This document shows positions 42,701 through 54,700 of a stretch of 64,000 nt of DNA, one piece after another; the first letter of the stretch is position 1; each line of letters begins with the position of its first letter. The DNA is from Symsagittifera roscoffensis (Eukaryota > Xenacoelomorpha > Acoela > Convolutidae). Below the pieces are notes generated by a model. That model worked only from the letters and a program-made list of their open reading frames with translations, was not told the origin of the DNA and did no database searches. The position numbers and the translations under genes are program-made. The stretch spans positions 36,855,888 through 36,919,887 of the forward strand of contig NC_087065.1 in the NCBI RefSeq assembly GCF_963678635.1, read 5' to 3'.

Positions 42701-45700
42701 TAATGCAAAAGTTCAGTAAAAATTTTTTTTACTGTTGCTAGTTAAGACTAAAAACTAGTTTTTGATATAAATTGGATGCAATTTATCAATTTTTTTTAGC
42801 GCAAGTATCGTGAATTTGTCTGAGATCTCATTGTTTTGTTTCATTCAAATAAAGAGTTTTCAAAATAAATGAAAACAAAAGTCACTAGAACAAAGTATGA
42901 GGCTGTGAGTTAGGACTGTTTCATAAGAAAAGTCTGTATCATTTTTTTCTGTTTCTTTTAAAAGAGCTGCCTTTTGTTTTTCACGACGTTTTGATGCAAG
43001 ATGCGGCTAAACTCATATTCACATATTTTACAATCTGTCAGAACTTAGCAAAACTTGAAATAATACTGGCCTATTGGTTTTCCTGAAAATGCTTTTTAGA
43101 CTCAAACAATATAATTCTGTGTATACATGTCTGTTCTGGAGTTTTGGGAAAGGTGGTAATGTTTAAAGACAGTTTAAACTGCTCTGAGCCCGTTAGTACC
43201 ATATAACTCAAGCCAGTGATAAACGTGCAACATTTCTTATCCATGGTACAACTTCTATGGGCACCTAGATTTTCATCTTGACAATGGAAGTTTTGAGCTT
43301 CGTTCTTCTTTGACTCTTAGTCAAATTGGCAGTTGAAACTTTATCGAATAATCAGCTAATTGGTACCAATTGCTCATTTTATATGGAATTTTACAGTCAA
43401 CAGCGGCTTTTATAGATCGGAAATGAATATCTCAAGGAGCTGTTTTTCTCGAAGCCTACTCGTCAAGCATTTTTCATTGAAGAAAACCACATTACGTGCG
43501 CAAATTCTGGCGCCAATCTTTTTTCAATTGAAAAATATCAGCGCCAATTGCACATGCAGAAGCATATGGACATCTGCTATCTGTTTTAAGAAAACTTCAG
43601 GTTCTAAAAAATTAAAAACAAAACAGACATCAGCTGTCGAGCCATCGCTGGACGATTTCGACAATATTGTGGACTCAGAACATTTGACATCTCAAATAAA
43701 TTCAATTGAAACTAACTTACGAGACACTTTCGACAGAGAGGTTATCCTACGACCGCCTTTGTCAACGTTTGAGAATATTTCAGTCGAAGTTGTGGATAAT
43801 TCTTCGGGCTATTCTGAAAAAGTTGAGCTTAAAATGATTGCACAGTTAAAATCCACAGTTTCAGAAGTTTCTATCGAACCTGTTGATCCCAAAGACGTTG
43901 AAGCTATTGTGAAATCTTTGAAAGAAAATTATTCGCAATCGTGGCCTAAAATTGAAGATACTGAGCCGACGCCGACCATAAAAGTTCAACTAATGCGAGT
44001 TACTAAACAATACAGAGAGCAGTTATGTGATATTAGCAAGAGCAAGGCAAAAGTTGCAAAAGAAGAAGCCAAAAAAGTTTTTGACGTTGCCAACAAGAAA
44101 ATTAATAAAATGAAGAAAAATGGAGAAATTATGGATGACGAGTATATATCTGTGCGCGATGCTCTAGTCTTGTGGAATAAATTCAATATGACCAAGTTAG
44201 ATAAACTATTGACTCATCAGACTTTGAAACTCATGAATGCTGATTAGACTCTCCGTTATTATTGTAAAAAATCCTGCTGAATTGAGTTTTGTGTTAACAT
44301 AGATATTTTATTTACTGACCTCATCCATAAGATCACAAACAATTTTTATTCCAACTTTATAAAAGCTTTTTTTTCTACAATTAACCATCCACTCTTTTTA
44401 GAGAATGTAAAGAATCAAAATCGTAAGTTGCTGCACGAGCGATCTCCTTCGCGTAAGCAGCAAATACTGGAAACCAATTAAAGTCATGAGTTTTGACAAA
44501 CTGGGACTGAAACTATAAATGACCCGGATTAATTGTCGAATCTTTATCTTTCTGTTTTGTGAGCTGATGGAAGTTGATGCGCGCAACAATAGGCAGATCA
44601 TTTTTTTTCGTTCTCCTTCAAACTAAACAATCCCACTTTTCACTGACATTTAGGATTTTGCATCAAATATGTAAAATAATCAAGATCATATCTAATTAAA
44701 TAATTTTAGCATAACATTTTTGTCCGTCTTCAGTGCTTAAGTTCTGTCTATTGCATCAGTACGTTGTTTCAATTTTTCATTTATGCTAATAAACATCCTG
44801 CAATTCTCGCGTAGAGATATCAGAAGATATTAATCCACAAGTAACTCGATTAAATTTTATGCTTTCTTTTTTAATCAGTGTATGTGACTTGCCGTTGAGT
44901 CCACGTAAATTACGTTGAAAATGGTTTCGTTTAATTCACAATCATCGAAACAACATAAGTGAGTGGATTTAAGTCGACGGTGGCCATCGAGACCTTTTTG
45001 CCCCGGTTTGAAAACAAAAACTTTCAAAAATTAAATTTAATAGCAGTCAGTTTAGCTTAAACTTTTTTGTACTTCCTACAATATTGACGGTTCCAATTTT
45101 TAGGGGTCTGAAAGTAATCCATCGCAATTTAAAAATCATGAAATAGATAAACCCAAATTTTTAGTAAAATATGCCTTTTTTTAAGAGCTCCAAATAAATA
45201 AACACTGTTTTGTCAATACACAAAACGTTTTATAATTAATAATAATTGTAGTTCCTGCGAATTGCAGAGGAGCTATCAGTAGGCCTTAACAGTCCAGGAT
45301 AGTCCATTTGTATTATCTCCCCACATTCCAGACAGTGTTATTTTTGCTGAGCGAAGCTATTTTTTTGCGACTCAAGGCCGTTTTTTTTGTGTCTAGAACT
45401 TTTACGTCGTACAACTATTGCAGCCAAATTTGGTCAGGTTGTGGTAGACCTGAAGCTGGAGGTCAAGTGAGAGCTTGTCCTCACACACTATAATTGCCAT
45501 GGCATGGGATCTGACGATTACCACTGTGCTAAGTTTTCTGCATTAATAACTAAAATTTCAAGCCAATTTTAATGTACGAGAATATTTTTGGTTCTACTAT
45601 GGAATGATGTTTATCAGAATTGATGCAAAGTTGTGAGAACGCCTGAAAATTTTGAACTCCCTCCATCATCCCACAAAGCAAAACGCCTTTTTAATCTCGG

Positions 45701-48700
45701 ATATTTTCTACTGCCCGCGAATTAGTTATTGCAGAGTACATCATATTTCATCTAAGCATCATTTTCGTAGTGTTACGAGTGGTTTAATAACAAGTCATGG
45801 CGTGTAAAAAAACCTTCGGAATATCCTATCAGTCAGTATGTCAATTTTAAATCCAACCATTGAAAAAAGGGAGGAACTTTGTTTTCGGGTGTGTTTTAGT
45901 TTTTTTCTATTTTTTTTGCGTAAAATCAAACATGACAAGTAATCATCTGAGTAAGTCGAATGATTTATCTTATTAATGCAGTTTCATTCATGATTCGAAC
46001 AACGTTAAAAATTTTCCAAAATTTTTTCCCAGGGAAAACTAATTGAAATTTTTGAGTAGTTATCCGGGAAAACTAATTGAAATTTTTGAGTAGTTATCTG
46101 CTAAGAGCGAGTAAAGGGAGCAAATAGGTTTGTCTTGTAGAGGAGAAATAAGTTTCAATTCACCAGTCGAAAACCGATTTTTACTCCTGCGAAACTTTCG
46201 AAAGCTTCATGTAGCGCTTCTTTGTCAGTAAAAGTTTTTTAGAAAATCAAAAAATTAGAAAATTTTTTAACGTTTTTTTTTTGTTTGTTACGCATTTTTT
46301 GAAGAGGACTGCTGACGATTATGTCTAATTCACTAACGTTCTAAGCTTTTTTTGTTTTTAGTTTTTATCTCATCTCGCATAAAATAGACAATAACACTAC
46401 GCATAAAAAACAATAAAAAGACAATTTGGTATTTACACGAGCATAGCTTGTGTTATAGTATGAACTTTCTTTTTTTTTCCAACTAAGTCGCAAATATTGT
46501 TGCGATGCAAATGTTGTGACAAAATGTTGATTTTGAAAGTGCTCATTTTGATTCAGCTATTAAGTACAGCCAATGCTAAAGATATTTATACAGACTATTA
46601 TATTACAAATAGCACTTTAGCTTCAAGGTATCATGGATCTGTAGCTTAGAGGTAGGGAAGGAGACCAGCAACAAAATAAGAGGGTTCGAACCTTGGTAGG
46701 GTCGGATATTTTAATGAACTTTTTCGTATACTAGTTAAATGCGTCCGCTCTATAGATTGAGGCATGTTAGTTGGTATATTTCGTTTTTTTTTTCAAATTG
46801 ACTGCTAATGCGTCATAATTGGCTTGCGTCACTTAGAAATTATGTAGACTCATAATTGGCGTGCGTCACTTAAGAAATTTTTAAGACTCTTAGTTTTATT
46901 CATTCATTTTTTCCCAGTAGCGTTATCGGTCATGTTTTTGCTTGTGAATGCTAAGTGCAACTTCGCCTCTGTGTATAAAAATCTCATGCATTTAAAAAGA
47001 AAATAATCAAGAGTGATAAATTTTTTAAGTTTGAGCTCAAGGCATTGATATCTTTTAGATGATAAAAAGAATTTTCAAAGTGGTTTAATAACAATCAGAA
47101 TAGAATTGAGAAAAAAACATCTCACGGAGCGCTTTTTTTTAATCACTTTATTGAAAATGGGAATTTGAAAAAAATCGCTTGACAAAAAAAACAAACTGCA
47201 GAAAAAAATTTCAAATAATGTGACTTTAGTTTAAAAAGAACTGATATTTTATCATAACTGCTGCTTTTGGAATAAAACGCGCCCAACATCAAGCTAATGC
47301 CCCGTGAAATAGCCCAACATTGATGATAATCTTACGGATTTCAAAGATGACCCAAAAAATTTTAATTGCAGAAGAAATGATTTTTGAAGCGTTTTGTTTT
47401 TGCAATATCTTACAAAATTTAAATTTCAAACATTTTATAGCTGGGAAAGTAATTTAATAAATAGGTAATACCAGGAACTGTGTTTTTGCTTGTACATGCT
47501 TTGAGATAAACACAATTTTTTGTTCCGACTTCTTCACGGAATGGGATGGAATTATGGCAGAACTTGTAGTTTATTCCTTGCAAAGATTAACTCATAGAAA
47601 AGTTGTGGGCAATCAGAATTTGCAATATTTTAAATTACTTTCCTCCTTGATTTGATTTCCAGAGAAAAATCCTAAAAAATTTTGAGTTTTGAGATGAAAT
47701 AGTCGTAACTTTTCTGTTTTATAAATTAAATGACAGATTTACGAACAACACGTTAAAAAGTTTTTTTATAGTTTAAATAGGGTACACAAAGTTCGATACG
47801 CAAGATTTGTTTTTATTTAAATGTTTCGAGGGGGACTTGAAAACTTTTTATTGTGTTTTCTAGTTTTTTATGTAAAACATTTTTTTCCGGCTCGACGTAT
47901 GCCTGCTCTAAAATAATCAGTTTTGATGTCACTTGGCAAGTTTGTTTCGATGCTAATTTAACAATGGAATGTCCTTCTTGGCAAAAGGTTTGAAAAAAAA
48001 AGATTTTTTTTAGACAATCAGGGCTAAGAAATGAAAGTTTTGGTAGATCTTTTTTTCCTACGGATTTGCCACAATTTCTGTTGGTTAATTTGTCATACTA
48101 TGTTTGTGTTGTATCGTAGTTTAAAAGCTCCTATTTGAAGTTTTTGCGTGTATATGAGCAGTGCAGTTTCGTCTAAGTAAAAGTTTCAAACAAATTTTTA
48201 AAATCTATTATATATTTAAATGCGGGCTTCACTATCTCGCCATGGTTATGCTTTTTCAACGTATTATTTTTGCATGTTTAAGCTATATCGTATATTGCAA
48301 TGGTTAAAAATTTTTTTTCGATTTTCCAATTTGATATTAGTAAATATTTTACCGAGTTTAAATTAAGCAGCCCAATTTTGATTTAGGGGTTGCGAATTTG
48401 GTCTCCAATTTTGAATGCCCGAATCATTTTAGTTAACGAAATAAGACGATTTTTGAGATTTTTTCCAAAGTTTTCAGAAATTTTAAATAACAAATTAATA
48501 TACGAAACTTGAAGTTCCCAACCCTGTAGTTGCCTGCTGTCTGAGTACTCTAAGGAGTTACAAATCTTGCCTCCAAATATGACTGCTCAATTCTTAGTAG
48601 TTTTCGAGATATGACGTTTTTTGTGATTTTTTCAGAAATTTTTCAGAAAACTTAATTTATTTTATATTTCTCAAAAATCTGAAAATCCCAACCTTGTAGT

Positions 48701-51700
48701 TGGGTGCTGTCAGAGTACTATCAAGGATCGCGAATCTTGCCTCCAAATATGACTGCTCAAATCCTTGTAGTTTTTATGACGTTTTTTTCGTGATTTTTTC
48801 AAAACGTTTTCAGAAAACTTGTATTAATTTTTTTCGCAACTTCTGAAATTCCCAATCCTGTAGTTGGGTCCTGTCAGAGTAATCTCAAAGATTGCGAACC
48901 TTGCCTCCAAATATGACTGCTCAATTTTTTTTATAGTTTTCGAGATATGATGTTTTTTGTGATTTTTTCAAAAAGTTTTCGGAAAAATCATATTAATTTT
49001 TTTTCGCAAAATCTGAAATTCCCAACCCTGTAGTTGGATGCTGTCAGAGTACTCTAAAGAGTTACAAATTTTGCCTTCAAATATGACTGTTCAAATCCTT
49101 ATAGTTTTCGAGATGTGACGTTTTTTGTGATTTTTTCAAAAATTTTTCAGAAAACTTGTATTAATTTTTTTTCGCAAATCTGAAATTCCCAACCCTGTAG
49201 TTGGGTCCTGTCAGAGTGCTCTCAAAGATTGCGAGTCTTGCCTCCAATTCTCACTTCTCAAATCCTTGTAGTTTTCTAGATATGACGTTTTTTGTGATTT
49301 TTTCAGAAAACTTAATTCATTTTATATTTCTCAAAAATCTGAAAATCCCAACCTTGTAGTTGGGTGCTGTCAGAGTACTATCAAGGATCGCGAATCTTGC
49401 CTCCAAATATGACTGCTCAAATCCTTGTAGTTTTTATGACGTTTTTTTCGTGATTTTTTCAAAACGTTTTCAGAAAACTTGTATTAATTTTTTTCGCAAC
49501 TTCTGAAATTCCCAATCCTGTAGTTGGGTCCTGTCAGAGTAATCTCAAAGATTGCGAACCTTGCCTCCAAATATGACTGCTCAATTTTTTTTATAGTTTT
49601 CGAGATATGATGTTTTTTGTGATTTTTTCAAAAAGTTTTCAGAAAAATCATATTAATTTTTTTTCGCAAAATCTTAAATTCCCAACCCTGTAGTTGGATG
49701 CTGTCAGAGTACCCTAAAGAGTTACAAATTTTGCCTTCAAATATGACTGTTCAAATCCTTATAGTTTTCGAGATATGACGTTTTTTGGGATTTTTTCAAA
49801 AATTTTTCAGAAAACTTTGTTTTAATTTTTTTCAAATTTTGAAATTCCCAACCCTGTAGTTGGGTCCTGTCAGAGTAATCTCAAAGATTGCGAAACTTGC
49901 CACCAAATATGACTGCTCAATTCTTTGTTGTTTTCGAGATATGACGTTTTTTGTGATTTTTTCAAAAGTTTTCAGGAAACTTAAATTATTATTGGTTTTT
50001 ATAAATCTGAAGTTTTCAACCCTGTAGTTAGATCCTGTCAGAGTACTCTCATAGATTGCGAATCTTGCCACCAAATATGACTGCGCAATTCTTTGTAGTT
50101 TTCGAGATATGACGTTTTTTGTGATTTTTTCAAAAGTTTTCAGAAAATTTAAATTATTATTGGTTTTTAAAAATCTGAAATTCCCAACCCTGTAGTTAGG
50201 TCCTGTCAGAGTACTCTCAAAGATTGCGAATCTTGCCACCAAATATGACTGCTCAATTCTTTGTAGTTTTCGAGATATGACGTTTTTTGTGATTTTTTCA
50301 AAAAGTTTTCAGAAAACCTAAATTAATATTGGTTTTTAAAAATTGAAATTTCCAACCCTGTATTTAGGTCCGGCCAGAGTACTCTCAAAGATTGCGAATC
50401 TTGCCTCCAAGTATGACTGCTCACTTCTTTGTAGTTTTCGAGATATGATGTTTTTTGATTTTTTCAAAAATTTTCAGAAAACTTAAATTATTTTTAATCT
50501 CTAAAAAACTGAAAATCCCAACTGAGATGTGACGTTTTTTGATTTTTTCAAAGTTTCTCGAACTTATCAACAAAGAAATTCAAAAAATTTGAAACTACTA
50601 ACTTGATAAAGATACACTCTTATTGTCAGCGTACACCCAGGCGTCTCAAATCTTGCCTCTTAAAATGAATTCTCAAATCCTTTTACTTTCCGAGATGAGA
50701 CGTTTTTTCAATTTTGTTTTCGGGAAACTTAGATTTAAAAAAAATTCACAAAATTTCGGATTCCTAACCCTATAGTAGGGTGCTCTCAGGGACTCTCAGT
50801 GGTTGCAAATCTGGCCTCCAAGTTTCTCCAGAGGCCCATTAAGTTTTCGAGATGACGCTTTTAAAATAGGAATTTAAAAAATTTAAAAGTTTGAAATTAC
50901 CAACACTGTTATTGGGTGCAGTCAGAGTACACTAAAAGTTTGCAGATGTTGTTTCCAATATATGCGTTTTTTCATGAGTTGTCGAAAAATTTCGAAGCAC
51001 CGAAGGTGCGTTAAACGCTAGTCTTTTATATATTTAAATGCGGGCTTCACTATCTCGCCATGTTTAAGCTTTTTCAACGCATTATTTTTGCATGTTTAAG
51101 CTATATCGTATATTGCAATGGTTAAGAGCATTTTTTTTTGATTTTCCAATTTGAATTTAGTGGTTATTTACCGAGTTTGAATTAAGCAGCCCAATATCGA
51201 ATTAGGAGCTGCCAATTTGGCCTCCAATTTTGAATGCCCTAATCATTCTAGTTAACGAGATAAGACGATTTTTGAGATTTTTTCAGAAATTTTAGAAATT
51301 TCAAAAAACAAATAATTTACAAAACCTGAAGTTCCCAACCCTGTAGTTGGGTACTGTCAGAGTACTATCAAGGATTGCGAGTCTTGCCTCCAAATATGAC
51401 TGCTCAAATCCTTGTAGTTGTTGAGATATGACGTTTTTTGTGGTTTTTCAAAAATTTTCAGAAAACTTAAATTATTATTTTTTTAAAATCTGAAATTCCC
51501 AACGCTGTAGTTGGGTACTGTCAGGTTACTATCAAGGGATGCGAGTCTTGCCTCCAAATATGACTGCTCAAATCTTTGTAGTTTTCGAGATATGACGAAT
51601 TTTGTGATTTTTTTCAAAAAATTTTCAGAAAACTTGTATAAATTTTTTTCGCAAATCTGAAATTCCCAACCCTGTATTTGGGTCCTGTCAGAGTGCTCTC

Positions 51701-54700
51701 AAAGATTGCGAGTCTTGCCTCCAATTCTCACTTCTCAAATCCTTGTAGTTTTCTAGATATGACGCTTTTGTGAATTTTTCAAAATTTTCAAAGTTTAAAT
51801 TAAATATTTTTCAAAATTTGAAATTCCATCCGCTATAGTTTGGCGTTGTCAGGGTACTCTAAAGAGTTGCAAATCTTGCCACTTGCGACTGTTGAACGCG
51901 ACTGCTTAAATGCTTTTAGTGTCCGAGATGTGACGTTTTTTGATTTTTTCAAAGTTTCTCGAACTTATCAACAAAGAAATCCAAAAAATTTGAAACTACT
52001 AACTTGATAAAGATACAATCTTATTGTCAGCGTAGACCCAGGCGTCTCAATTCTTGCCTCTTAAAAAGAATTCTCAAATCCTTTTACTTTCCGAGATGAG
52101 ACGTTTTTTCAATTTTGTTTTCGGGAAACTTAGATTTAAAAAAAGTTCACAAAATTTCGGATTCCTAACCCTATAGTAGGGTGCTCTCAGGGACTCTCAG
52201 TGGTTGCAAATCTGGCCTCCAAGTTTCTCCAGAGGCCCATTAAGTTTTCGAGATGACGCTTTTAAAATAGGAATTAAAAAAATTTAAAAGTTTGAAATTA
52301 CCAACCCTGTTATTGGGTGCAGTCAGAGTACACTAAAAGTTTGCAGATGTTGTTTCCAATATATGCGTTTTTTCATGAGTTGTCGAAAAATTTCGAAGCA
52401 CCGAAGGTGCGTTAAACGCTAGTCTATTATATATTTAAATGCGGGCTTCACTATCTCGCCATGCTTAAGCTTTTTCAACGCATTATTTTTGCATGTTTAA
52501 GCTATATCGTATATTGCAATGGTTAAGAGCATTTTTTTTTGATTTTCCAATTTGAATTTAGTGGTTATTTACCGAGTTTGAATTAAGCAGCCCAATATCG
52601 AATTAGGAGCTGCCAATTTGGCCTCCAATTTTGAATGCCCGAATCATTCCAGTTAACGAGATAAGACGATTTTTGAGATTTTTTCAGAAATTTTAGAAAT
52701 TTCAAAAAACAAATAATTTACAAAATCTGAAATTCCCAACCCTGTAGTTGGGTACTGTCAGGTTACTATCAAGGGATGCGAGTCTTGCCTCCAAATATGA
52801 CTGCTCAAATCTTTGTAGTTTTTGAGATATGACGAATTTTGTGATTTTTTTCAAAAAATTTTCAGAAAACTTGTATAAATTTTTTTCGCAAATCTGAAAT
52901 TCCCAACCCTTTATTTGGGTCCTGTCAGAGTGCTCTCAAAGATTGCGAGTCTTGCCTCCAATTCTCACTTCTCAAATCCTTGTAGTTTTCTAGATATGAC
53001 GCTTTTGTGAATTTTTCAAAATTTTCAAAGTTTAAATTAAATATTTTTCAAAATTTGAAATTCCATCCGCTATAGTTCGGCGTTGTCAGGGTACTCTAAA
53101 GAGTTGCAAATCTTGCCACTTGCGACTGTTGAACGCGACTGCTTAAATGCTTTTAGTGTCCGAGATGTGACGTTTTTTGATTTTTTCAAAGTTTCTCAAA
53201 GAACTTATCAACAAAGAAATTCAAAAAATTTGAAACTACTAACTTGATAAAGATACAACCTTATTGTCAGCGTACACCCAGGCGTCTCAAATCTTGCCTC
53301 TTAAAATGAATTCTCAAATCCTTTTACTTTCCGAGATGAGACGTTTTTTAATTTTTTTTTTCGGGAAACTTAGGTTTAAAAAAAATTCACAAATACCCTG
53401 TAGGTAGGTATGTCAGAGTACTCGCAAGGATTGCGAATCTTGCGTCCAAATATGACTGCTCACTTCTTTGTAGTTATCGAGATGTGACGTTTTTTTGATT
53501 TTTTCAAAATTTCTCGAAGAAATTATGTACAAAGAAATTCAAAAAATTTGAAACTACCAACTCGATGAAGATACAATCTTATTGCTAGCGTACACCCTGG
53601 CGTCTCAAATCTTACCTCTTGATATGAATGCTCAAATTTTTTTAGTTTCCGAGATAAGACGTTTTTTTCAGTTTTTTTCCGGGAAACTTAGGTTTAAAAA
53701 AAATTCACAAAATTTTGAATTCCTAACCCTATAGTAGGGTGCTCTCAGGGACTCTCAGTGGTTGCAAATCTGGCCTCCAAATTTTTCCAGAGGCCCATTA
53801 AGTTTTCGAGATGACGCTTTCAAAATGGGAAATAAAAAAATTTAAAAAGTTCGAAATTACCAACCCTGTTATTGGGTGCAGTCAGAGTACACTAAAAGTT
53901 TGCAGATGTTGTTTCCAATATATGCGGTTTTTCATGAGTTGTCGAAAAATTTTGAAGCACCGGAGGTGCGATGAACGCTATTTAATCCAAAATTAGCACG
54001 CATCGCAACTTTTTTTTTGCTGATGTTGTTTGATCACACTGGAAGATTGAATCTACCATTGCGTCCGTAAAAAAGATGAGAAGGTTACTAAGACTTTGTT
54101 GAAATAGTTAAAGGATAATTCAAATAATCTTTTAGGGGTGCACCAAGAATTTTTTGAGAAGTTGATTTTTTAATTGTTAAATTAGGGCAATCGCCATGCT
54201 TACAACTCGGCCAATTTGTTTTTCCGGATCCGAGCACTGCTGGAAGATTCAAAAAACCATTCTACCTCTGGTGTGTGGTCAATTTTTGTCTGATGAACGA
54301 CTTCACCTGGTTTTGAATTTTGGCTTCATTTCAATTAATCAGTGCTCAGCACTGTCCGCGTTGTTAATTTTGAGAGAAAACTGAGTCAGTGACTCTCAAG
54401 GTTGTTTTGCAGACTTTTTCTTAGATGGCTAGAATTCAATACGTTCTTTTCTACAGGCAAAAATCGTTAAGCTTCATTTTATTTATATTTAGACTTCCGC
54501 GAAACAATGACAAACCGCATAGTGTTTAAATTTTCAATTTTAAAATTTGAGACGTTCCTTCATAGTCGACAGCTCGCTGCGTATTTTGGATCAGTTTTTG
54601 AAAATAAATGTTTTATCCGGCTTCATTTTCAAAAATTTTGTCGACAAAGTTTTTTCGTTGAGCTGCGTCATGGTTTTTTTTAGCTTGAGCCTTTTTGTCT

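Noticed and set aside
49832-50242. 136-codon minus-strand frame with an internal 51-residue repeat
   Set aside because: It is produced by ~153-bp Helitron core monomers whose length is a multiple of three. No family match, and neighbouring monomers close the frame.
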